Origin: Brienomyrus brachyistius
Lineage: Eukaryota; Chordata; Actinopteri; Osteoglossiformes; Mormyridae
NCBI RefSeq assembly: GCF_023856365.1
Contig: NW_026042825.1
Location: 27,553-91,552 of the forward strand
Length of the DNA stretch: 64,000 nt
Direction of reading: 5' to 3'
Shown: piece after piece, positions 1 through 10,239 of the stretch
Position numbering within the stretch: the stretch's first letter is position 1
How the letters are laid out: each line of letters begins with the position of its first letter
Made by a program: the position numbers and the translations under genes
The notes under the pieces: generated by a model
What the model saw: the letters and a program-made list of their open reading frames with translations, nothing else
Database searches by the model: none
What the model was told of the DNA's origin: nothing

Positions 1-1861
1 CTCCCCCACACACTCTGACATGGTCGCATATAAGCCTCTGTGCAACAACTGTTTCCTCTGATAAGTTGCAGGTCTCCACCTCTATTCGTTCCACTTCGGC
101 TTGCCCATAGGACAGCAGCAGCAAGTTCTTGCAGAACATCCAGAGGTCAGGATAAGGCCCACTAACTTTTTGATGTAAAAAGACATCAACTTTGGATGGT
201 GCTGAAGGAATGAAGGATATAAAATCCAAGCCTTTTGCCTCATTGTGCAGGTGATTATCAGACTGCTGGGATATTGCATCACCTGTAATTACATTAATTA
301 CAGTAGATTAGATGCAGATCAACAATGTCAATACACAGAATCACATGTAGAATAGGAAAGTGATTTATAACCCAATTTTCCTATGATACCATAAATGTGC
401 AATCATTTTAATTTAATCTTGAGATATCTCTAGGCTCATCAAAGAAAATATAACTGGGCTGATGCTTCTTTTCAAACACCAAGAGTCGGTCTTCTAAATA
501 CTGCTAAAATCTACGTGTTAACACTATTCAGTTCAGGGACGGATTATGGGTTGTGTGGGCCCCTGGGTAAAACGTTCGCGAGGCCCCCCCCCACCACCAC
601 CACCTGCACCACCACCACAACCACCACAAGTCAAGGGCCCTTGGCAGCCAAACACCCTCCCTATAGGGTCAGGGGACCTTGTAGGCAGAGGATCAAAGAA
701 TGTAGGCCCTCTAAAATAGACAAACGAAAATACATTGCTGATAAGCGTTGCAAATTGTTTTGGGCTTGGGGCCCACGGGCCCCCTGCACCCCAAGGGCCC
801 CTGGGCAGCGGCCCCGCTAACCCGGTTTGTAATCCGTCCCTGATTCAGTTAGATGTGAAAAAAGAAAAGCATAATTTAAAAATAATATTCTGAACTATCC
901 TATTCTTATCCTATGATTTACCAGCAGATATCCTGCCTGCCAACCGATTCTCCTGCGCAAACTTCTGCATGAGATTTCTCCTTTTCTGCTGGCAGTTATC
1001 TGGCTGGTGTGCATTTTGTTTGGGTCCAAGCACGTCATCTCATGTACAATCGAGTACTTCAGAGGGCATTTATCCAAGGCCTTTTTGCACATTTTTGAGA
1101 GCACAATCTGGCAATTTTTTTTAATCTGAAGGACACCAAGGTCACTTCCACTGCCTTTGGCTCCTGACTGTCTCTGACAAAAAGATGGTTTGTCAAATTT
1201 CCAGAATCTTTCTGCACACTCAGCCCAAGGTTAACACTACCTCAGCTGTACATATCAAACCAGCTCAAACTCCATGTTATTCACATATTTTTTACTTCAC
1301 AATTGTTTGATACATTTGTATGTAAAGATACCAGTGAATTCACAGAAGTCCCACCTTGATGACAGCCATTCCTATATCCACCTCCTTTGGACTGAGCCAG
1401 AGTTTTTGCCTGTACAACAGCTGTACATGTTGCTACACAACACTTAAACATTCTATTTCCTCAATGAACTATTTTTTTTGCAGCAAAAGCCATGAAGCAG
1501 CAATAAAATCTTTAAAATATGCTTACCAATAAATATGGTTCTCCCATTTAAACACATGTAAAGATAAACCATGGATATTTAAAAATCATGGGTTCGTTAA
1601 TGAGTTTAAATGTTATTGAATGGCTTACCTTAAACTTCTCCAGTAAGTCTTCAGCGGTGGAGTGGCTCATGTACTGTGATCCCAGAACCAGGACTGCACT
1701 CGAGAGCCATTCTCATAATTCACCCAATACCTGACATGCACATCCAGTTGTTTTCTTTTGATGGTCCTGTTCATACTTACGTCAAACATGACAACGAAGC
1801 TCCCTTTTAATATATGGAGCGAGTCCAAATCGCGCAAGAAAAGCGGTTTTATCTTTACCAC
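1..1861 (-). pseudogene. Spliced hAT-derived protein gene, degraded, 3' end cut by window edge
   Basis: Three blocks on the minus strand read, in order, like pieces of one hAT-type transposase-derived protein family common in fish genomes. Block 1 (1861-1629) contains FVVMFDVSMNRT and LDVHVRYW and ends AEDLLEKFK at a canonical donor (AAG|GTAAGC). Block 2 (about 1130-890) contains KCPLKYSIVHEMTCLDPNK. Block 3 (282-1) starts after a good acceptor (TTACAG) and contains LWMFCKNLLLLSYGQAEVER and VVAQRLICDHV, matching the C-terminal dimerisation region of such proteins. Frames shift within block 1 and part of a conserved segment is missing before AEDLLEKF, so it is called a pseudogene. The retained splice sites suggest a spliced, gene-like ancestor. 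Family assignment is from remembered motif resemblance; the exact family name is uncertain. Confidence 0.55.
534..842. mobile_element. hAT MITE with 8-bp target-site duplication
   Basis: The element starts CAGGGACGGATTA and ends with the exact reverse complement TAATCCGTCCCTG. It is flanked by a perfect 8-bp direct repeat, attcagtt (526-533 and 843-850). Short inverted ends plus an 8-bp duplication are the hallmark of hAT transposons. The interior is G/C-rich with a run of C followed by CCA repeats and has no transposase, so it is non-autonomous. It lies in an intron of the hAT-derived pseudogene around it. Confidence 0.88.
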
Positions 1862-2109
1862 AAGTGACCCTGCGAGTCAGGGAACATCACCCTGGAGACG
1901 GTGTGAATGTCATCATTGGACGTATAGGAGTGATGTCGGCAAACCGTTTGCAAAGCCCATAGCACTTCTGCTTTCAGTGTGGGTTGAGGAGGATGTACTG
2001 AAGGCATTATTTGTCATGGGATCCGGAGACACTGCCAAAACGGGTGTAGGCCTATCTTTAGAGGTTGTACTTATCTCCACTGAATAAACATAAATCTGGG
2101 CTTATTCTA

Positions 2110-2617
2110 TACTGAACAAAAATATAAACGCAACACTCTTGTTTCTGCTCCCATTTTTCATGAGATGGACTTAAAGACCTACAATTCATTCCAGATACAC
2201 AATATTACCATTTCTCTCAAACATTTCTCACAAATCAGTCTAAATGTGTGATAGTGAGCACTTCTGCTTTGCTGAGATAATCCATCCCACCTCACAGGTG
2301 TGCCACATCAAGATGCTGATCTGACATCATGGGTAGTGCACAGGTGTACCTTATACTGCCCACAATAAAAGGCCACCCTGGAATGTGCAGTTTTTTGCTT
2401 TATTGGGGGTCTGGGGACTCAGAACCGGTCAGTATCTGGTGTGACCACCATTTGCCTCATGCAATGCAACACATCTTCTTCGCATAGAGTTTATCAGATT
2501 GTCAATTGTGGCCTGTGGAATGTTGGTCCACTCCTCTTCAATGGCTGTGCGAAGTTGTTGGATATTAGTGGGAACTGGTACACGCTGTCGTATACGCCGG
2601 TCAAGCACATCCCAAAC
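2110..2617 (-). mobile_element. Truncated Tc1-like transposon
   Basis: The left terminal inverted repeat (CTGAACAAAAATATAAACGC) is followed by about 270 bp of inverted-repeat region. Then comes the C-terminal end of a Tc1-type transposase on the minus strand. Similarity to the second copy at 14170-15161 stops abruptly at 2617, so the N-terminal part and the other end are missing. This copy keeps the full left repeat that the second copy has partly lost. Confidence 0.85.
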
Positions 2618-2940
2618 AAGAGCAGCTGACCTGAGAAATAAGAAATAAGCTAAGCTGGAAACCTGGACCCTCCGACCAAGAATGCGTGAAGTACCCTCAG
2701 AAGGTCTACTAGAAGATGTACGTAGAAGACTACTACAGATCAGCTGATCTACACCACAGCAACAGTGATCCTTGAGCTGGAGCCGGACCGTCTTTGAAGA
2801 CTCCGTAAATCTCCGTATAATAATATATATCTACGGGAACGAGAAAGGAGAAAGCAGAGAACAAGAACAAGATTTGTAAATGTAAGATTTGAAGGACCCC
2901 CGGCATGAAAAATAGAATAGTTCTCGTCATTAGTGAACAT

Positions 2941-3075
2941 GTGTCTCGTCATTGTGTATCATGGACAGTAAGAGGGGGATCAATAGAGTGTTGTTATTAT
3001 AACGTCTAAAAAGTCTGTCGATAAATCAATAAGAAAATAAATGAAGTCGTTTTCGCGAACACGCGAACAGGGGCC
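2941..3075. repeat. Short direct repeat, copy 1 (with 4510-4665)
   Basis: The sequence from the words tatcatggacagtaagaggg to cgttttcgcgaacacg recurs at 4510-4665. There it has a 33-bp insertion and a few small changes. I do not recognise the family. Together with the repeat at 4256/4666 it suggests local duplication around the tRNA-like array. Confidence 0.6.
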
Positions 3076-3220
3076 GGACCGACTGTAGGGGGCGTGGCCA
3101 GAGACAGCCATAGCTGTCAAGTCTCCCGTTTTGGCCGGGAAACTACCGTATTTTACTTCTCTTTCCCGCCGTCCTCCCGTATTAGTATTTTCCCGTAAAT
3201 CTCCCTTATATTATATAGTT

Positions 3221-3291
3221 GCTGGATAGTGTAGTGGTAAGATCGCCGCCTTTCACACGGGAGACCGGGGTTCGAATCCCGGTTGTGGCCA
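3221..3291 (+). tRNA. tRNA-Glu-like sequence, copy 1 (probably non-functional)
   Basis: The internal promoter boxes are intact: A box TAGTGTAGTGG and B box GGTTCGAATCC. The anticodon region reads CCTTTCACAC, which suggests a Glu (TTC) anticodon. The T-arm has one extra G against its partner strand, the anticodon stem has mismatches and the acceptor ends pair poorly. I read this as a tRNA-derived repeat or pseudogene rather than a working tRNA. A tRNA covariance model would decide. Confidence 0.45.
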
Positions 3292-3497
3292 AAAATATAT
3301 TTTATATATTTTATATATTTATATTTATATTTATATTATATTTTATATAATTTATATTATTTTATATTTCCTGTCTTAAAATGTAAGGGATACTGGAGCC
3401 TCCCGTTTTGGCCGGGAAACTACCGTATTTTACTTCTCTTTCCCGCCGTCCTCCCGTATTAGTATTTTCCCGTAAATCTCCCTTATATTATATAGTT

Positions 3498-3568
3498 GCT
3501 GGATAGTGTAGTGGTAAGATCGCCGCCTTTCACACGGGAGACCGGGGTTCGAATCCCGGTTGTGGCCA
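3498..3568 (+). tRNA. tRNA-Glu-like sequence, copy 2
   Basis: Identical to the copy at 3221 over its full length, including the T-arm and acceptor defects, so the defects predate the tandem amplification. Confidence 0.45.
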
Positions 3569-3798
3569 AAAATATATTTTATATATTTTATATATTTATA
3601 TTTATATTTATATTATATTTTATATAATTTATATTATTTTATATTTCCTGTCTTAAAATGTAAGGGATACTGGAGCCTCCCGTTTTGGCCGGGAAACTAC
3701 CGTATTTTACTTCTCTTTCCCGCCGTCCTCCCGTATTAGTATTTTCCTGTAAATCTCCCTTATAATATATATATATATATATATTATATTATATAGTT

Positions 3799-3869
3799 GC
3801 TGGATAGTGTAGTGGTAAGATCGCCGCCTTTCACACGGGAGACCGGGGTTCGAATCCCGGTTGTGGCCA
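3799..3869 (+). tRNA. tRNA-Glu-like sequence, copy 3
   Basis: Identical to the other two copies. An AT dinucleotide run (about 3766-3793) lies just upstream and is absent from units 1 and 2. Confidence 0.45.
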
Positions 3870-4255
3870 AAAATATATTTTATATATTTTATATATTTAT
3901 ATTATTTTATATTTCCTGTCTTAAAATGTAAGGGATACTGGAGCCTGGTTGCGGATGGCTCACGGCGGGTGCCGGAAAATTTCCTTTATTTTCAAATCCA
4001 AACCTTGACAGGTATGCTGCTGTTCCAAATCATGGGTGCATGTTACAAGTGCGGAACATATTTTAACTTAGTACTAACTTAGCATCATATTTGATCTGAT
4101 TCGACTGAATATCCCAGGTTTCCATCTCTCATGCATCTGGTGTGACGTGTTTTCAGACTCTCAGGCTGGCGCAAAGAAATCTTACGGGAATTGAACGTCT
4201 CACTCCGGCCAGCTGACCAAAGTTCGGTAACCTTGGTATTGTGTGTAGGAGATTC

Positions 4256-4303
4256 GCTATAACTATAATTTCGTTCTCCATTTACATGCCCGTAGTGTCT
4301 TTA
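4256..4303. repeat. 48-bp direct repeat (second copy 4668-4713)
   Basis: The block from ataactataatttcg to cccgtagtgtctttaa is repeated almost exactly about 410 bp downstream. The second copy runs directly into the long dispersed repeat that begins near 4707. Confidence 0.6.
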
Positions 4304-4706
4304 AGTGTTATGTAGTTTTGCCTGAAACGCAAAAATAAAACAAAGCAATTAAAGCCGATCAGTGGCTCAAATTGTGCTGTAGCGATTGAAGAACTTTTGT
4401 CGGAAGTTGGATTCGAACTTGGGATGCCTTACTTGGGAGAACAGAATACCAGAATAGAGTAGGTTAAGTCCAGCCTTGGCTTCCAAGCTGACGTTTTTCT
4501 ACATATGTGCTTGTGTATCATGGACAGTAAGAGGGGGCAGGCAAGGAGAGAATTTCTCTCTTTGGGGATCAATAGAGTGTTGTTATTATAACGTCTAAAA
4601 AGTATGATGGTCTGTCGATAAATCAATAAGAAAATAAATGAAGTCGTTTTCGCGAACACGCCGAATTATAACTATAATTTCGTTCTCCATTTACATGCCC
4701 GTAGTG

Positions 4707-5205
4707 TCTTTAACCGGCTGCACAAACTGGATCCGCCTCCATTACGACACAACTTTGCCCTTATTGGCTTAAGAATTTAGTCACATACATGACGTATATC
4801 TGCTATTTCTCCCGAGAAGCAGGTAAAGCAGTGGTAACTGCTTTGTAGTTAATTTACCTGGTAAAATTAAGTTTAAATAAATGATATAAATACTGTAATA
4901 GTACTCGTGAGCTTTGTTTATTTGTTATTAGTTATTGTAATGTTGCGCTGCTTTATTTGTTTAATCGTCTAGTCTGTGGAGACATTCAAGTTAATCAAAT
5001 AAGAATTGCACTGTACACTGTACATGACCATAAAAACTTTGTATCCTTGAAATAAATGTTTTTGATCTTTTCCTTGGCAGTTATCTTTTTACACAGGGCC
5101 TCTATGTACACGATAGTTTTTTTTTTCATGACTAACAGTATGGATCAGGAGTTGGTTATTGTAAAAGAAGTAATGTGCATGCAGGTGATATTTGTATAGA
5201 TTTAT
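4707..5205 (+). repeat. Dispersed repeat, about 490 bp, copy A
   Basis: Nearly the whole segment recurs in the same orientation at 33285-33770. Both copies hold ggatccgcctccattacgac near the start and an AAATAAATG word before ttgatcttttccttggcag. At the second locus the block is preceded by a decayed BED-finger reading frame, so it may be the 3' part of a non-autonomous hAT element. No terminal repeats were identified. Confidence 0.65.
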
Positions 5206-5278
5206 CCACACCCTTGTAGCAGTGCTGCCATTGCAGTCAGATCTCGCAAACTAGGAGTATTAGTTGTCTTTATTTCTC

Positions 5279-5540
5279 TTTATTTCTTGACGCCAACCCT
5301 CTCCATTAATCCGGGCTTGGGACTGGCACCTACCTGAGCTGGCTTGCTCCCTTAAGTGGCTGGGTTAGGCTAAACTATATATATATATTTACCAAGACTA
5401 CAATAAAACATCTCGAAATGTGTAGTCTAGCAAAACGCAGTTTAAAGAAGGTAGCCTACCTGGCGAAATTGCAAACAAATTAAGGGCGTTAGGCAGCCTT
5501 TAGATCCTACCCATCATGCACTGCAGTTTTTTGCTAATTC
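5279..5540 (+). repeat. Dispersed repeat, inverted relative to 18455-18897
   Basis: Blocks such as tattaatccgggcttgggac-like text, aagtggctgggttaggct, aaacgcagtttaaagaagg and catcatgcactgcag appear in reverse complement and reverse order at 18455-18897. The other copy holds about 180 bp more in the middle. The family is unknown to me. Confidence 0.6.
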
Positions 5541-5557
5541 CTCAAATGGAAAACTGT

Positions 5558-5915
5558 CCATCCATCCATCCATTTTCCAAACCGCTTATCCTACTGGATC
5601 GCGGGGGGTCTGGAGCCTATCCCGGAAGCAATGGGCACGAGACAGGGAACAACTCAGGATGGCGGGCCAGCCCATCGCAGGGCACACTCACACACTATTC
5701 ACTCACGCATACACTCCTATGGGCAATTTAGCAACTCCAATTAGCCTCAGCATGTTTTTGGACTGTGGGGGAAACCAGAGTACCCGGAGGAAACCCCACG
5801 ATGACATGGGTAGAACATGCAAACTCCACACACATGTGACCCAGGTGGAGACTCGAACCCGGGCCCTAGAGGTGTGAGGCAACAGTGCTAACCACTGCAC
5901 CACCATGCTGCCCCC
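5558..5915 (-). mobile_element. tRNA-promoter SINE, near full length
   Basis: On the minus strand it begins at GGGGGCAGCATGGTGGTGC, with an A-box-like GGTGCAGTGGTTAGCA. It continues through a B-box-like GGGTTCGAGTC and ends in a GGATGGATGG tail. This is the family with the most copies in the window. The tail suggests mobilisation by a LINE that recognises GATG-type repeats, which is an inference. Open frames in it are incidental. Confidence 0.8.
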
Positions 5916-6709
5916 TAAATGGAAAACCATTAAATACAAAAGGAAAACAAAAGTGCTGTAAGACTGTATACTTATGTGTATGTTAGTAAAGGCTGTAGCT
6001 GACACAACGGACCCCACTAATTAGAAAGGGGTAATTGTACACATGTGGCATCCAGTATGTTCTTCTATAACAGTTTTTAAAAAAAAAAAAAAACTCACAT
6101 TACACAAATTGGCACTATCAAAACGAGGATTATGGGGAAAATGGGGACTGTGATGGAGATTACATACACGTAGGCATGGTATTTAGTTTTTTTTTAATCT
6201 GGTCACCTTCCAGAGTAATTGTAAACTAAAACCATCTTCACCCTATTTGATTCTTTATAAATGGACAATCAGTCGTGCAGTAAATGGGGGTATAGAGAGA
6301 CACAGAGCTTGTCTAACAAAAAACCCTGGGAAGCTAACATTAATAGGGTGGGTATGGATAGCAAAACCATTGATACAGATTACAGATTTATATCTCACCT
6401 GAACCCTGGCGGGCTCCGTGCCAATAGGGGTTGGGATTAGGGTTAGTTAACTTAAGTAGTAATATTGATGTGTATATTCTCCTATTCTCCAGTCAGTGAA
6501 TCGTGAAACGTAATGTTAATATGTTTCTATACCTATATGTTCTGCTTAAAAACCCATAAAGGCAAGCACAGTGTTTAGACATTCTGTTACTTAGACTAGT
6601 AAACACTAAGATCCTTCAGCTTTCAATTAACCTGACACAACAGTCTAAACAACAAATGTGTGCCATGTCATTTGTCATCTTTACATCTTGTATCCTTTAT
6701 ATGGTAATT

Positions 6710-6790
6710 GGATTTTCAAGGTGGAATTGCAGGTCGATCATTTTAAGGATCTAGATGTAAACCTCCCTGGTGTTGCTTTAATATTTTTTT
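6710..6790. repeat. 80-bp direct repeat flanking the Gypsy remnant (copy at 8037-8117)
   Basis: The two copies share ttttcaaggtggaatt and taaacctccctggtgttgct with few mismatches. They lie about 1.33 kb apart on either side of the integrase pseudogene. They may be remains of terminal repeats or of a duplicated internal segment; flanking sequence beyond the repeat does not match. Confidence 0.6.
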
Positions 6791-6937
6791 TGCACAATTT
6801 GCTTCACACACTTCCTCCAGCAGAGAAGCTTACAATACTACACCCCACCAAATGACTGGATGATGCCTTTTTATTTAAGGTCTGGCTGTGAGCCTCGATT
6901 ACCGATACACTATCTTCAGGCTCCTGCCGGGATCAGT

Positions 6938-7402
6938 CAGTATGGTGGACCTTTGGAGGAATGGGTACAAAACCATCAGGAAAGTTTGCAGGTGCTTCAA
7001 GAGTATGTGAAGGCTTAGTTGGAGGAACAAGCCACACCACGAAATCGGAAACACAATGAGTTGGTTAATGATTAGGGGTTTGATGAAGGTCAGCTGGTGT
7101 GTTTGCGGAACCATGTTCGAGGTAAAATACAGGATCATTGGGATGCCTGTTTGTATATGGTAGTTCGGTGTCCCCAAGATCAGGGTGCAGTTTACTCTGC
7201 AACTCCAATGGAGGGGGACGGGGTTGTCCGTCAAGTTCACCGAACAGAGTTGCGTCCAGTACCACAGGGGGTTGTTATGTCAGGGGAAGATGTTCTGGTA
7301 ATGTCTCCTGAGTCTGGGTTGCCCACAGGGGCAACAGAAATGGAATCGGATGAGGACTCTGTGGTTTTACGGGGACAGGGCTGGTGGGAGGGGTCGCAAT
7401 AG
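6938..7402 (+). pseudogene. Gypsy-type integrase C-terminal region, degraded
   Basis: The plus-strand translation contains WVQNHQESLQVLQEYVKA, then TPRNRKHNELV, then GQLVCLRNHVRGKIQDHW and VVRQVHRTELRP. These follow the order seen at the C-terminus of the integrase of fish Gypsy retrotransposons: a helical linker, a basic RKH segment, then the chromatin-facing SH3-like domain ending in an HR-x-x-L-RP motif. In-frame stops occur in the linker. The catalytic core and the rest of pol are absent. The frame ends near 7402. Confidence 0.7.
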
Positions 7403-7869
7403 AGCATCCACAAGTAGGCCTCGTATAATGGAGGAGGTTATGTCCCCCCCGAGGTGTAGAGACCAGTTAAACGTTCGGTGAGGTCCACCACTGGTCATCA
7501 TACCAACCCTTATAAGTTACCACGGTCAGTGAATGATCGTTCGGTTGGGGAGGAAGACCAGTGGTTTGGGGATAGAATTCTTAGCTGTGATCGTTGGGTC
7601 ATCAATTTCATTTTGGGGGATGGATTGTAGCCAGGCAATTATAGGCAGGTATAGGAACTGCAGTTCGGACTGGAGGCATAGCCGGGGCGAGATGGCTGTG
7701 CATGTTCCGATGGTAGGGCATATTGGCAAAGGAGCAGGCACGGGAAAGACAGGCAGGGTCCTGATAGATTTGGGGGAGCATCGGCGGGCATATTGAATTT
7801 GCAGTGTAGCAGCCTTTCTGTTTGCTTGTTTCAGGGGTGAACAATCTTATCCGCAAAGGGCCGGTGTGT

Positions 7870-7985
7870 ATGCAGGTTTTCGCTGCAACTCCCTAATTAG
7901 ATTTCTAATTAGAGGACTGATTAGCTGAAGAGTCCTCATACCTGGTTTTGAAGAGCTGACCTAAAGGTTACCCCAAAAACCTGTT
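7870..7985. repeat. Fragment resembling the end of a DNA transposon
   Basis: The words gtgtatgcaggttttcgctg and ctaattagatttctaattag resemble the ends of a DNA-transposon family widespread in fish. No second end or target duplication was found. Low confidence. Confidence 0.3.
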
Positions 7986-8583
7986 TTTTTTTTGTTTGAA
8001 TGGGGCAGTGAGTCATGGGGTAAACTACTGTTCTTTAGGGGTTTTCAAGGTGGAATTACGGGTCGATAATTTTAAGGATCAGGTTGTAAACCTCCCTGGT
8101 GTTGCTTTAATATGTTTTATCTGAGGTTGTATCGTGTATTATCAAGCCAGCCGGCTTAGTGGCCTCGGGAGCGGGGTTTAGTGGGAGCAGCTGGCTAGTT
8201 TTATTTTCTTTTTTGTTTGTGTCTTTTTCTTTGTTGTATGTATATTTTGGGTTCATTATTAGGCAGGCTGGGCCTTTTGGCACCTGTAGTCTGGGTGCTG
8301 GATTGCCCATAGGGGTCTTTTTTATTGCTGTGATTTGCTGTGTCATTCACTAGTGTGATTTGTGCTGGATGTGTTTTTAAGGTTGTGCTGTGGCGTGTAC
8401 CTGAGCAAACTTTGGGCAACCTGTTCTCTTGTTGGCTTTATTGACAAAGGGTGGATTAGTCTAATTACGGCCTGCTACAAATAGCTGCATATAACGTATA
8501 AAAAAAATCACCTTATGGGTGCTCCGTAGGGTAGCAAGATCTTGAGTTTTTTTTACAGTACTCGGGTACGTTTTAAAATTTTC

Positions 8584-8685
8584 GACCAATCAGCAAACAT
8601 TATTCTGACAGCATAGCTGGGAAACCAATGAAAAGTGAGTGCAACGTTCTAGAACTTGACTTCGGGTTGACGCTCCCTATAAAAG
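8584..8685 (+). promoter_or_regulatory. Candidate RNA polymerase II promoter: CCAAT boxes, heat-shock element, TATA box
   Basis: CCAAT boxes occur at about 8586-8590 (GACCAATCAGC) and 8625-8629. A heat-shock-type core TTCTAGAA lies at 8648-8655, followed by a partial third unit. TATAAAAG is at 8678-8685. A start of transcription near 8710 would place the first ATG (8777) after a leader of about 65 nt. The order and spacing are those of an inducible vertebrate promoter, but activity cannot be judged from sequence. Confidence 0.5.
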
Positions 8686-8776
8686 AGCTGGGTACTGCTT
8701 CAAGGCGTTCAGTTGGCGCTACCTCCTGATAGAGTAGCACTGTACGGCTCTTGTTCCGTAAAACAACATCAAAAGG

Positions 8777-9065
8777 ATGAAAAAAAAAACAATATTTAAA
8801 GAAGACGAAAAAAATCAATTTTTAAAGAAGACGAAAAAAACATCGTCTAAAAAAATAAGCCAAAAAAATAATATCCGAAGAAGGAAAAACATGCAAAGTA
8901 AAAAAAAACAAACAAAAATAAAAAACAATATCCAAAGAAGAAGGAAAAAAACATCCAAAGGGAGAAAAGAAGAACTGAAGGGCCAACGAGGTAGGAGGAA
9001 ATACAAATTTCGTTTCAGCACCGTTGGAGTGCCAAGCCGTGAAAAGCATTTGGCCAGAAGACAAG
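8777..9065 (+). CDS. Candidate first coding exon of a lysine-rich protein
   Basis: The frame opens at ATG 8777, 92 nt after a TATA box, and encodes 96 residues. The first 65 or so are almost wholly Lys, Arg, Gln, Asn and Thr in loosely repeated KK-T-K patterns. A less biased segment follows (YKFRFSTVGVPSREKHLARRQ). A strong donor, CAAG|GTAAGT, lies at 9065/9066. The frame stays open to 9178 if unspliced. The basic composition would suit a nucleic-acid-binding or nucleolar protein, but no domain is recognised. A possible acceptor (TTGTTACAG) at about 9586 opens a 31-codon frame in the right phase. It could equally be an A-rich accident downstream of a repeat-borne promoter. Confidence 0.35.
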
Positions 9066-9180
9066 GTAAGTGTTGTATCTGTTATTTTAAAACAGCGCTT
9101 TTCAAAATGCTGCTTTATAATCGTTTGAGATCGTTAGCCAGTGTGACAGCTGAAGGCTTTTTGAGTTTACCAACATAAAG

Positions 9181-10239
9181 TTTTATTTCTGTATTAGGAC
9201 ATTGTCAGGAACAATGATGTGTTCATCGCTATGATGTGGTCAAAAAGCGATGCATTGAATCTTAGAAACATTTGTGATTTTTCAAACGATGCTTTTCCTT
9301 TTATTTAATCAGTAAAATTTCCATCGGTTTTATATAGTGCCCCTTGAAATATGTCTTTAGCTCATTTTCCGGGCATTTTACTAGAATGCATCCTGAGAAA
9401 TACACAAGCTCTGCTGCATTTCCGTGCCTCGATGTTTAGTGCCGAGTATAATTGTTGCAGTTGCCTTTTATATATTCCATGAGACCTGTTGGTACCAAGA
9501 GAAGTGTGAGACTGTCAGGGTGAATTTATCATACAATCGCACGCATAAATACCTGAGGGTTGCCAGTCCTTTTGCGTTGTTACAGGAGGACTAGAGCTGA
9601 CGAGTGTGTTTCTACACACTATCAAGGGCATTGTAGTACAGTTTTCTCAGGTGGGAGAATGCTGCCGATCTCCTATTTGACAATACAGCCCTTGATATAT
9701 TAGAATATTACAGAACTAGAAGCCTTTTGCAAGGAAGAATGTGAGAAAATCCCAAGTACAAGAACTGAAAGCCTTTCAGCTGGCTATAAGAAGCGCTTGT
9801 AAGCTGTGATATCTGGCAGAGGAGGTGTTACTAAGTACTGATTACGTAGGGTGCCCAAACTTTTGCAGAGTGCCATAATAATGTTTTTATTTTGTAATTT
9901 TGTTCAATTTATGGCATAAAAAGTAACTATTCATCAATGTTTGCTGAAAATATTGTGTATTTTTCCCCCAGTTCCTAAAGAGACTGTATTAACTGATATT
10001 GTTGCTTTTGTAATTGAAAAGATGTTATTTGTCAAGGGGTGCCAAACCTTTGCATAAGACTGTACACAGTGTGTGTATGTGTTTATGTGAGTGTGTGTCT
10101 GTGTGTGTGTGTGTATATATATATATGTGTGTGTGTGTATATATTTCTGTATATGCATGTGTATATATATATTTATATATAGTTCACACACATTCAAACT
10201 TATTTGAATACACATTCAAAATTATTTTTATTATTATTA
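9181..10239. other. No gene recognised; transposon-end-like fragments
   Basis: AT-rich sequence without a convincing exon. Words such as gggtgcccaaacttttgca (near 9849) and gggtgccaaacctttgcat (near 10036) resemble the ends of a common fish DNA transposon. A TG/TA microsatellite occupies about 10070-10180. Confidence 0.4.

Larger units (their letters stand above)
3123..3951 (+). repeat. Three tandem 277-bp units each carrying a tRNA-like sequence
   Basis: Unit starts are at 3123, 3400 and 3677, exactly 277 bp apart. The third unit has an added AT microsatellite and a deletion in its AT-rich tail, and ends near 3950. Each unit holds a C-rich segment with repeated CCCGTATT-type words, a tRNA-like sequence, and an AT-only tail ending in a conserved ATACTGGAGCCT. 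Near identity between units points to recent tandem amplification. Confidence 0.85.

Noticed and set aside
1758..2087. 109-codon plus-strand frame
   Set aside because: Its first part is antisense to the recognisable hAT-derived block at 1861-1629, and the rest has no domain.
3221..3869. Three functional tRNA-Glu genes
   Set aside because: T-arm, anticodon stem and acceptor defects are shared by all copies. Kept only as tRNA-like sequences pending a covariance scan.
5703..6017. Frames over the SINE copies here and at 60239-60781 and 63401-63811
   Set aside because: The same peptide strings recur at every SINE copy, so they are incidental translations of the repeat.
7533..7856. Overlapping frames on both strands after the Gypsy integrase
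   Set aside because: No family motif on either strand; they lie in decayed element sequence.
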